Source of the DNA: Cannabis sativa
Taxonomy: Eukaryota; Streptophyta; Magnoliopsida; Rosales; Cannabaceae
NCBI RefSeq assembly: GCF_029168945.1
Contig: NC_083604.1
Location: forward strand, 42,775,686-42,839,685
Direction: 5' to 3'
Length of the DNA stretch: 64,000 nucleotides
Shown piece after piece: positions 24,982 through 35,590 of the stretch. The position numbers were made by a program, and so were the translations under genes. Under the pieces are notes generated by a model. The model saw only the letters and a list, made by a program, of their open reading frames with translations, did no database searches and was not told the origin of the DNA. The stretch's first letter is position 1. Each line of letters opens with the position of its first letter.

Positions 24982-26873
24982 TGTTGGAAATTATTTTACC
25001 AGGATCTTAGATCTACTCACAAGTATGTTTATTAACATCCTAAATATGAACTTTCTAAAACGATAAATTAAACACATATAAAGTTTAAGAAACCTTACAT
25101 TGGGTGCAGCGGAATAATATGACTCCTTCCGTTCAGATATCTAGCCCTTGATTCCTTTCTGTAGCAGAGCATTATCAATATCTGAACCTGGATCTCTTTC
25201 TCTGAATCTTTGATTCTGAAACTCCTTTGCTGATGATCTTTCTTCACGATCTTCCTCACTATGATTGAGGTATCACTTGATGTGTGTGGGCACTACTCAA
25301 ATCACTAAGGATTTCGAAATATTGAAGAAGAAGAGAGAGAGTGGTCAGCTAAAGATAGGGAGAGAGAAGGCTCAGTTTTTCTGAATAGAAAAAGTCAGAA
25401 GAAAAGTGTTATTTTTCTGAAGCCTTCACTATCTATTTATAGCATTCCACTAGGGTTAGATTTGAATTATATGGCATTAAAATAATGAAAAAATCAATTT
25501 AAAATGCTACAATAGGTGGCCGGCCATGCCTTTAATGGATTGGGCCTTGGGCTTTGCAATTTTGCAATTTTAACACCTTTTGTATCTGATTTTCTCAAAA
25601 ATGCCAATTTCTTAATTCAAACATTTAAATGCCAATTCTAACCATTTAATAACTATAAATAATTATTAAATAATATTGTCATTTATCATATTTATTAATT
25701 GAACCATACAAAGTATCATAATTAACAAATATGCCCCTATAAACTCTTTCTTTACAATTTCGCCCTTACTTAGTGAAAAATTCACAAATAGACATAGTCT
25801 AATTTGAGAATTATAATTGATTAATCAAAACCAATTACATGAGTCTTACAAGCAATATTATCTCAACTAGTGGGGGGACCATGGGTCTATATAACCGAGC
25901 TTCCAATAAGTAGATCAAGAATTTAGCACTAAAATTCACTAACTTATTAATTCTTCGTTGAATCCACGCATAGAACTCAGAATTGCACTCTCAGTATATA
26001 GAATGCTCTATATGTTCCACCATATAGGCACATCATTAGTTATCCATTGTTATAATCCTAATGTGATCAATGATCCTCTATATGAATGATCTACACTGTA
26101 AAGGGATTAAATTACCGTTACACCCTACAATGTATTTATTCCTTAAAACACTTGACCCCGTATAAATGATATTTCAGCTTATGTGAAATGAGTACTCCAC
26201 CATTTATGTTCGTTTGGTCAAGCTCGAAGGAGATCATCCTTTGCTTACTATTCGCCAGATAGAAGCTATAGATTCCATGTTTATGATAGCGCTCCCACTC
26301 AATTGCACTACCGTGTTCCCAAAAAGTACGTATCACCCTGACCAAAAGGTAGGCTTAACTAACAATTCAAGGAACACGAATAGCCTTTCAAGATTGAGCC
26401 TAATCATAACAGGATTAAGATCATTTGATCTAGGATCAACTAGGCGATATTGACTTGAATAGATTTTACGGTAAGTTTAATTAAATCTAAGTCAAAGTTC
26501 AATATCGGTCCCTTCCGATGCATACTCCATTCATCCAACCTGAGCTTTACTTTAACCAATGTTTTGGAAAGAACATAGCACTTCTCCAAATGCAAGTAAA
26601 CTCTGCTGTAGATTATCATATCAGTAAAACCCTGTGTCTGATAAATCTAGGAAACTTTATTCACATAGTCATGTTTATTTTCCAATGTGTTGACGGCACA
26701 ATAAACAGGATCAAGTATGTGAAAAGGGTTTCAGATGAATTTATACATTATGTACATATAATCATGAAATAAATCATGTGAACCATGCAACACTAAATGT
26801 TATTTCTGATCTATATTAATAAGTAAATCTGATTATATTGAAATGAGTTTTATTTAGGGCATAAAACCCAACA
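24982..26873 (-). repeat. 5' LTR of the Copia element
   Basis: Same length as the 3' LTR (offset exactly 8,213), no indels noticed. Differences seen by eye include the positions in CAGATAT(T/C)TAG, TTTGAT(G/T)CTG, GAGAAG(A/G)CTC, CTCGAA(T/G)GAG, ATATCG(A/G)TCCC, CTCCAT(G/T)CATC and AATGTT(C/T)TGG. Confidence 0.95.
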
Positions 26874-27979
26874 CTAGGAGCTTCGAGAATGATAATGGCA
26901 GAATAGAAGGAATTTCAAGTTTTATACCCAAATAATGAAAATCATTCGATCGCGATGATGATTGATCGAACAGATGGAAACTATTAAAAAAAGAAAGGTT
27001 AGTGTAATAAATGCCGAAATGATGTATACCTTGAAGTTTTGAACTGCCAAAATAAAGCATGCAATTTTTAAATGGGAAAAATACGATCGTACCCTTAAAG
27101 CAATCAAAAAGTCCTTTTTATTTTAAAAAACACTTTTTAGGGGGCAATTGCTATACTTATATTTTGAGCAACAATATGGTACTAACACATGTAATATAGC
27201 TGGAATATGAACCAACCTGAATTATACAATAGTAGATATGTTCAAATAACTTGCCTCAGAAAATACATGAGTTGGTAGAAGTATTCAAACTCACCATCTT
27301 AAAGAAAATGGTGAGCCACAAATAATAACTACTGACTGATGAGACTAGTGAAACGAACAAAGAAGGTCCATATCGGGATATACATAATACACAATATAAT
27401 TGTTTAGAAAGGGTAGATAATGAATAATCTAAAGAGCTTGCAGCTCATTGACCCACATACTCGTGAGTATGTTGAAAGACTAAAGGCAACACCTTTAACA
27501 TGATTCACCACGTAATTGTCATATGGTGATAATCGTCTCGCTTATACCTTACTCAACGTTAATGGGAGAACGAGAGAAGTACTACTTGACATATACTTAA
27601 ACACTGATTTATGATAAAGTGTCTAGAGGAGGATTGTTACATTGCAAGAAGAATGAAACATAATCAGCATAATTTCCTATAGATAAAGTTAAAAAAACGG
27701 TTATGAGAAGTTACTTGTAATTATCCCATGTGTATAAATATGAAAAGTGAGGATTGTCTACGTCTCATGAACGGTTACAAGTGATAAGATCTCAAGGGAA
27801 TAACTGTCATCTTAGACTCCTATAAATATGGACGACCAATTGGAGAATGAAAGAGAATTATATATGTCATCTATTTTGTAAAATAATTTATTGTATTCTG
27901 TATACAATTTATCAATCTCTGAATAAGATAGACTTGTAGACTATGAAAAGTTAACTTCAAAATCACATTAAAAATTCTC
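26874..27979. other. Pre-insertion flank with LTR-like segment
   Basis: Continuation of the sequence into which the Copia element inserted. From about 27640 to 27960 it resembles the end of a plus-strand LTR: a TATA-like CCTATAAATATGG (27820-27832) followed by a leader-like stretch ending CAATCTCTGAATAAGATAG. No partner LTR or coding region was found, so this is tentative. Confidence 0.35.
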
Positions 27980-27995
27980 TTGTTATTTATTTATT

Positions 27996-28068
<73 letters not shown>
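27980..28068. repeat. Microsatellite (TTTA)n then (TTA)n
   Basis: About five TTTA units pass directly into more than 20 TTA units. Perfect over most of its length, so probably length-polymorphic. Confidence 0.95.
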
Positions 28069-28073
<5 letters not shown>

Positions 28074-28451
28074 CCATTTAATTCTTGAGTATATTTATTA
28101 TAAAAAAAAATTATTTATTAGTTCACGAAAATTTGCGTTAACTAATAATTTTGGACTAGGCTTTTTGACAAATAAAGCAAACATGAAATATGAGATTTAG
28201 AATTTAAATTCACACAAATATGGCATATTAAATCTCATAAAAAACTTAAAAATAATAAATTATCATAAAAAATATACAAACTTAAAACTTTTATATTTAT
28301 CAAATAAAATTTTAAAATCTCATAATAATTGTAAATTTCTCAAAAATATGTTAGATTAAAAAGAATATTTTTAAAAATAGAAAATAATATTTTAATATTT
28401 TCTGTTTCTTAATTTTTAAAATTCAATTTTTAAAAAATTACTTTCAAAAAA

Positions 28452-30005
28452 GGGAAATTTTCACAATTGCACTAAAATAGGAAAAATTTAACAAAAATAC
28501 GGTTACACCCCAAAATACAACTTATATACGGTAAGTGTAATCTAAATTACATAAAATACGGTTTCGGCTTCTTCAACACCTTAAGCATTCTCGTCCGACT
28601 GAAAAAGAAAACAGAGCAGCCATTGATGCTCGACAAAGCTTGCTGAAACAAAAATTCAACAACATTTTAATGAAAAATCTACAAAATTTATTATCCCATA
28701 ACTGAAAAAACAAAATAGTAAAATCAATTAAACATAAAAACTACAACAACTATGAAAATAAACATAAATAAACTATGGATAAATAAAAAAATAACTAACA
28801 CAAAAAAAAAAAAAAATAAACAAGTTATAAACTCAAGAAAACAACAATATGTAAAGAAAAAGAAAAAGAAAATAGAGGATATAAATTAAATTATTTAAAA
28901 ATGGATATCGAACTTGTTACATCAAATGAACAACTAATGAACAACAGATAAACAGAACAACCTAAAAATCAAAAAAATAATCAAAAACATATAATTGAAC
29001 AACAAAATAACAAAATCATATGAAAACAATCACAATTTATATAAAAACAAATTTCTAGCAAAGATTGAACAAAATCACATTGAAAAAAACTTGATACAAA
29101 AAAAAATCTCTACGTTTAAACGAAAACACTATATCAACAAAAAAGCAACAAAAAAAAAATACATAAAGAACCTAGAATAGAATTGAAGAAATATGAACAA
29201 AATAAAAAATAAACAAAAAAACTAAGAACATAAAACATAGAATAATAAGTTGAAAAACAATCAGATTGAAACCCACAACATAAAAACAACATAGAAAAAA
29301 CCCTAAACCCAAAAAATTAAAGAAATAAACAAATAAAATAACAGTCAAATAAAAAATGAACAACAACATGAAAACAACAGATCAATAAGAAAAATACAAA
29401 AAAAAAAAAAACTACCTTTCTAGGACGAACAGAAACAAAATCATCATCATTATCAATCCTCTTCCTCTTAGCTTTCCTAGCATCACCAGATGAAGGCTCA
29501 CCAGCAGAAACCACAACTTTAGATTTCTGCTTAGAGGGTTTTGAAGAAGTTTGAGCAACTAATTTGGGTTTAGATTCTTTAATAGACTTTTTTTGGGTTT
29601 CTTAGGAGAAGGGGACAATGAACTTGAACGAGATTGAGAAACAACCATTACTCAAAAACAAGGAAAAATCAAAGAAACAACAAGCAGAAAAAAAAAAGTA
29701 AGAACTCGATGATCAGAAAGAAAAAGAAGAGGAAGATGAGAATGATGTAGAATATGAAAGTCAAAATATAATAATAATATGGAGTGAGTGGGTTAGATAA
29801 TGGTAACTGGCAGGGAAGTGATTGAAATTTGACATATTAGAGGGAAACGTGTAGGCAATTAAATGATAAAAACGAAAACCGTATATGATGTAATTATTTA
29901 AAAAAAAAACCGTATAAAAGTTTAAAAAAAATAGTAAAATTGAAAATTAAAATTATGGTACCGTATAAATGTTGAAAAAAAAAAGGCATTTTATGTAAAA
30001 ATTCC
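28452..30005. mobile_element. Possible Mutator-like element with a broken gene start
   Basis: The left part (from 28452, GGGAAATTTTCACA) and right part (to 30005, TGTAAAAATTCC) are inverse relatives: both carry TACATAAAATAC/GGCATTTTATGTA and several CCGTAT/ATACGG motifs near the ends. No matching 9-bp flanks were found. On the minus strand an ATG at 29648 opens a short serine/lysine-rich frame (SRSSSSLSPSPKKPKK), a frameshift follows near 29590, and a second frame continues with KAKRKRIDNDDDFVSVRPRK to a GT donor-like site near 29417. Such basic N-termini occur in genes carried by plant MULEs, but I cannot name this one. Confidence 0.45.
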
Positions 30006-30480
30006 ATAATATTTGGTGAAACACCTCGTATTAGTTGTGAAGAGTTGTTTTTTCAAAAATTGAAAAGTTATGAAGGCTATCAGCCTCATACTAGTTTGTA
30101 TAAAATTTGTTTATATAAAACAAGGAATTTTTAAGAAAATATTAGATTTTAGAATTTTTTATAAAAATACTATTTTTTTATAAAATAATCTAAAATAACC
30201 GTAAAACAACATAACAAAACAATTAAAAACAACAAATAGAACAACTAAAAAATAACCGTAAAAATTAATCACAACAGTATAAAACTTACACAGTATTTTT
30301 TTTTTAAAAATAGTATTTATGAAAAAAATAGCCCTGAAAAGAAAAATTAAAATTTTCAGAAGTAAAAATCCTATAAAACAATCTGAATTCCCCAAGGTAG
30401 ATCCGGGCCTAAGCCCACTAAAAAAAAGTTTCAAAATGATATGTGGCGGCAAAGCTGTAAAACTTTTTAAGCAAGGCAGA
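30006..30480. other. Intergenic DNA and proximal promoter of TKI1
   Basis: AT-rich sequence turning GC-richer toward 30440. No independent gene is supported; a 62-codon open frame at 30319-30507 has no recognisable features and overlaps the presumed leader of the next gene. Confidence 0.5.
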
Positions 30481-30635
30481 CTGAATTTCAGAGAGCTCCC
30501 GCCATAATCTCTTTCTCCAAAATCTCAACACTCCTCCCTCTTGGCTTCGATTCAGGTACGCTTCTTTCACAATTTTTCAGTGTATATCAGTATTTGTTGA
30601 GAAATTCGATCAGTGTTTTCTTTTTTTACTTTAGA

Positions 30636-30715
30636 TTTCCCGCTTGTTCCTCAAATCTCTTTCTTGATTTTGGTGAAACCAAGCCAATCGGTTTTGAGAT
30701 TTGGGAGGCGCGAAT
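30636..30715. promoter_or_regulatory. Two E2F-like sites in the TKI1 leader intron
   Basis: TTTCCCGC (30636-30643) and, on the minus strand, ATTCGCGC (30715-30708) both fit the E2F consensus WTTSSCSS. They lie 65 bp apart in the first, untranslated-leader intron (30556-30981). E2F sites mark S-phase genes in plants; use here is inferred. Confidence 0.4.
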
Positions 30716-30996
30716 TTTAGTTTTCTCTTTCGAGGGAGTTAGCAAATTAATGCAGTAAGGGTTAGGATCTCGATTTCGATATTTGTCTCGAGAAATTTAA
30801 GCGAAATGATTCTTTAATTAATTGTTTGAATAATTGTGTGCGTTGCCGCTGATGCCCAAATCTGTAGTGTCTTGAATTCTAGGTTTTTGTTAGTTGATTT
30901 GTTTATATATACAGGGATTGAGATCTGGGTTTTGAATATGGGGAGGTGGGATGGTGAAAATACTAATGGCTTAAGTTGCAGGAGAGCCAAATCACT

Positions 30997-33907
30997 ATGA
31001 AAGCTGCTACAGAGAAGAGCAAAAAAGCAACCACTGTTCCGAGAGAGAGAAGATCAGGTATAAGTAAAACTGGAGCCAGCAAATTTAGAAAAACTAGCGG
31101 GCAAAATTCCAAAAGAACAGGTAAGGGATCAGGTCTTTCAGTTCACTAAGTTATTACTGTTGAAGTGTTTTTAACTTAGAACTTAGAATCTGTGGACTAA
31201 GTTAACAATTTTTTTTTTTTTTTGACTAATAATGTCTTGTGGCATTCTGCTTATTTTAATTCTGGAGGGCAAGCTGAATGTTCTTCAGTAAAACAAGACG
31301 AGCATCCGTTACCATCGAGTAAAGCTGAAGTACTGTTAGTGAAGCCTTTCGATGAAACTAAAGGGACACAGGACTTGTCTGCACCTAATCTTTGTCAAGG
31401 AAAGACATTTCTTCCTGATGCGAAGATTAAGTTGCAACTTTTCCCCATAGATGAAGTCACTCGCAGGGGTTTAGAACAAGTAAACTCCTGAATCTCTTTT
31501 AAAAAGCATTTTGAATTTCATATGCGTTTAGATATCATTCATTTCGTGCTGTTATTTTACTGTTTGGTTGTGCATTTAGGATGGACTTTATCCCTATTTG
31601 GAACTCACCTTAAAAGCTAGAAAGAAGATTTCTTCTGTGCTCGAGCACCTCAATAAAAAGTGGGGCAGCTCAAAAATTGCTATTGGTGAACCGGTGCTTT
31701 TTCCCTATGATGTACATGGTAGTATGTCTAGTTGCAGAAGGTGGACAAAGAAAGATATTGACATCAAAGCAGGAGAAATCTATGCATTTATTGGAAGTCC
31801 TGCAAATTTTCAGTTAAGGTATAAGGTCTAATTTTATTCAAAGGTGTGAATGAGATTATTTTAAGCAACTGACATGATCTCTCATTATTTATTTTATCAA
31901 CTTATAAGGTACGGTTGGTTCTCAACTTCTGATTCTAAAACATCTGAAGAGCTTCGTAAACCATCAACTCCTTGCAATGTTAATTTGCAATCTGAAAATG
32001 AACAGAGACTTTGCAGTGCCGTTGGAAAAAAAACAGATACGGAGGACAGACAAGTTGTGGTATCAAGTGAAGATTTTAAACTGATCAATGTAAGTTAAAG
32101 AACGACTTGATTCCAACTGAGAATCAAGATGCATTTTAAATTAGCAAATTTTGGCTGTAATAGATTTTTTTGGTCTGTTATAGATTATAAAATATTAAGA
32201 TGCATTTTAGAAGATTGAAGTCCAATGAACTTCCTTGATGGCTTTTTGTTTATTAATATATTTTACAAGTACATCTTTATCTACCTTGTTTCACTAAACA
32301 TATTTACCGATGAAATGGTTAACTGATTAATTGTTGTGGCTTTGTAATTTGATGTGAGTAATATGCTGCTGGAGATCTACGGTATAGTTAATTGGACTTA
32401 AATTGCACGCCTACCTAAACTGTCTTTTTTTTTTTGGTGTGTGCATGATGAACAGAGGACCGACAGTAAACCCGGAAATTTTGCTGCACGGTGGGTTGAT
32501 GATATAACTAATATAAGCATTGGAGGCCTTTTATCAGAAGCATCTTTACAGGGTAAGTTCGGTAGCCATGAATCAAACTTGACAGAGAAAAATAATGGAG
32601 TGCAGCCAGTCCAAACAGAGTACTTCCCTAGATCACTGCCATCTTGGGATGATGGTCTAACCAATATAAGCATTGGAGGCCTCCTATCCGAAGTATCCTT
32701 ACAGGGAAAATTCAGTAATAATACTGAAAAAGCTATTGTGAGCAATGCAGACTTTCAGCCAACTCAAATGATTTCTGACTCACTTGATGCTTTTATCTCT
32801 GCTCAACATATTTGTCCTCAAGGTCCTAGGCCACCTGCTCATGATTCACACTCGTCTATTTTGGATGCTGAAGAGACATGTCATGCATTCCCTGTCCAAA
32901 AATTCTCTTCCTCAAGCAAAAGGGTTTCAGCTTTTAGTGGCAGTTCTGGAGGCAGCAGCCAGGATAGTGGCTCCAGATCATTCAGATTTCCAAAAGTTGA
33001 CGAGGTTTGTTTAAAATTTCTAATGTACACTATGTTGGCAACTGCAAATTTCAATTTTTTTTTTCCTTTCTCTCAATTTAAGACCTGAAGTTGTAATTTT
33101 AAGATTAGAAACATGGACATTGGAGAAGGCTTCGCAAAAGTTCTTTTCCAGCATGTTTTGAATTATGCTCTAGAGATTATAACCATGACACCAGTGCTGG
33201 ATGAGTGATGGCTATAGGTATCTAGTTGCTCACGGATTAACAAGAATTTAGTGCTTACGGTGGTCTTAGAAAAAATTGTTGCGCTTGAAGTGGAAAATCA
33301 TATGAATATCATAAAAAATAAAAATCATATGAATATCTAAAATCAAATCATATGAAAAATTAGGATTAAGCTGCTTCTGAACTTTTGATATTATTTGCTC
33401 AATTTCTACATTGATCTTTTGTTATTTTACCCACCTTTGCTGTCTATTCTGAATTTGACATCTGCAGGATGAAGGAAACTATTTCTATTTATTTGTTATA
33501 AAATTGTCATTTGAGAGGGAGTATTTATTGAGAGTTAAAATAGTGTACACCTTTTTCTAAACTATTAATGTTGTGTTTTTTTTTTCTCTAATGTTTGTTA
33601 CAGACCAATGTTCAAGTTGAAGTTCCAAAAGATCATGCATATCAAGAATCTCAGACAGATGTCTTGCCTTCCTCGCAGAAGTATATTGATGAAAGCAGCC
33701 TTGGGTTCGGAGGCATCAATTGGGTATGTTGAATTTCTTAATTATTTAAATAGCTAGTTGAGTCCCATATATGGTTCATATAAATTTATATAAATATTCG
33801 ATGCTTCCATGCAGAGTGAATCATTGGGACCCTTTGATCTTGGTCTACCTGCCTCCAGAAATCTGTTCAATGGAGAGAAAGACAGCATAAATGGATTTGG
33901 TAAGTAA
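30997..33907 (+). CDS. TKI1: TSL-kinase interacting protein 1 (505 aa)
   Basis: Coding exons are 30997-31120, 31268-31479, 31580-31818, 31909-32089, 32456-33004, 33604-33723 and 33815-33907, all GT..AG and in phase (506 codons with stop); a leader exon ends at 30555. The N-terminus is Lys/Arg/Ser-rich (nuclear-type). A conserved block at residues 113-197 contains YLELTLKARKKISSVLEHL, LFPYD, CRRWT and AFIGSPANFQLRYGWF. This order, with later SSILDAEETCHAF and the ESLGPFDLGL end, is that of plant TKI1, a partner of the TOUSLED kinase linked to chromatin and replication. The motif TNISIGGLLSE.SLQGKF occurs twice (residues 270-287 and 321-338). The start of the second coding exon was chosen because it restores the split glycine codon. 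It lies upstream of the kinase gene on the same strand. Confidence 0.9.
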
Positions 33908-35590
33908 AAGTTTGAAACTGAGAGGTTACTCCTGTTTATCAAAACACAATCAAATTCAGTAAAATAATTGTTTAATAATAGAGAAAAAATATGGGTTAAC
34001 ATTTGATTTGTGTAACTATTCTATAGTAAACAAAGCCCAGAGTACTTTAAGTTCAATTCAATGTAATGTATAACAGTAAAAAATATTGTATCTTATACCA
34101 GATAGCATTATCTTTGGTGTATTTTTTTAATGCTCTTTGATTGAAATCCTGTTTTTAATGTTTGATTGCGCAATGTGTTGGTGTACAAGTAGGAAAACAA
34201 CACCGATATCAGAGTTGCCCCTAAACATCACAAATGGGGTTTTCTATCTACTTCTATGATCAAAATTATTGAATTGGTTATCTCTGTCAAATCATTAATA
34301 CCACTGTTAAACGCCATAATGAAAAATAAAAAAGCAGTGCACTGTTTTGGAAGGTTTCATTTGGCATTTTTGGAAATCCAGATTATCAGAAATATGATGT
34401 AGACGGCAGGCTGGCCTATGATTATGAAAGAAAGTGACTCCATTGAAATTCTGATTGATTGAATTTACTGTTCGGATGAATTCTTTCCCTTTAACAAAAT
34501 AATTATAATAGAAGACACATCAGAAAGGAAATAAACTAAAATTACAATGGCATCAGCAAGTAGTATGTTAGTACATTCAATAGTTTGGTTATTGTAGTGT
34601 CATTGACTTGTCTGTATAACTCTTTTATGGTATTTTACAACAGATTTTGTATGCTTTAAACAATTAAACGAAGTATTAAACAGTAAAATCTGCCAAGAAA
34701 TTTTTTACACTCTTCCATCTTTTGAGAAGTTTCTTGAAAAAAATTAATCAAAACTTTGTCGATTGAAAATTATAACTATCTTGCTAGAATAGTAATCACC
34801 AAAGTGTTTGTGTCATGAAATAGTCTAATATTTCACGTATACATTTTGATTAACAATAAATAATATTAGCATGCAATATAACATGAATTTATTGTAGCAA
34901 GATTGTTTTCTTGAACAAAATTTAGTTTTCTAGTTCAACTTCAACAATAAAGATAAACGTTATAAACTAAGTTGTAAACCCAGTAAAAGTAGCGATGATT
35001 AACATTTCTAAACATTAAGGAAGATTAAAACAGTAGAAAATTTCAAAATAATTGCATGGTTCTTAGTGATTATAGTTAATTATTAATATTATGGAGAGGA
35101 GTCAAAGGTTTTACTTTTCAATGACCCAAATTATTGAGAAATGCTATATGAGACATCATCACTAATAATCGCTAAACATTCACAAAAGAGCCAGTGCCTA
35201 CTGCCTAATGTGGGTTTTTTTTTTTTTTTTTTTTTTTAACTTGATAGGTATTAAATTTAATTAGCTCCTCTCATACACCCGCCAAAGTTAGGTAATTCAA
35301 CTACTTTTTAAAGTCTCCTCTAGAGAGAGAAAGTTGCTCAACATTGAATCCATAGCGGAAAAATAGAGGTTGAGAATGACAATGACAAAATGGTGATAAC
35401 TGACTGTCCTTTCTCAAGCAAAAATCCAAGCAGTGCAGGCCAAAGCATCAAACTTTCCTTGCTAATATTTCATCGAATACATTACTTCACTCCCAAACAA
35501 TTTTCCTTCACTTTTATCCACTACTTAGTTTCCATCGAATCTTTTCTTCCCGCCAAACAGGAACGATTCAGAGAATTCCAACTACGAAAA
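33908..35590. other. Intergenic region between TKI1 and the kinase gene
   Basis: Holds the TKI1 3' untranslated region and the kinase promoter. A T-run of about 20 (35218-35238) is followed by a pyrimidine-rich leader. No further gene or transposon ends recognised. Confidence 0.5.

Larger units (their letters stand above)
16769..26873 (-). mobile_element. Complete Copia LTR retrotransposon, coding-dead, very young LTRs
   Basis: Two LTRs of equal length (1,892 bp; 16769-18660 and 24982-26873) bound the element, each running TGTTGG..CCAACA, with the target CTAGG duplicated at 16764-16768 and 26874-26878. The element is on the minus strand: next to the right LTR lies CTGGCCTCAGAGCCATGG (minus), a variant initiator-Met tRNA primer site, and next to the left LTR the polypurine tract CAAGTGGGAGTT (minus). 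Between them, pol is a ruin. Minus-strand traces of the Copia RT entry region (about 19613-19891), of an RNase H region like CLRPD..VSRYQINPGEEHWKT (about 19200-19330) and of HIEREF (about 18850) are all interrupted. The 21470-24960 part is AT-rich leader without genes. I count about 7 LTR mismatches by eye. Confidence 0.93.
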
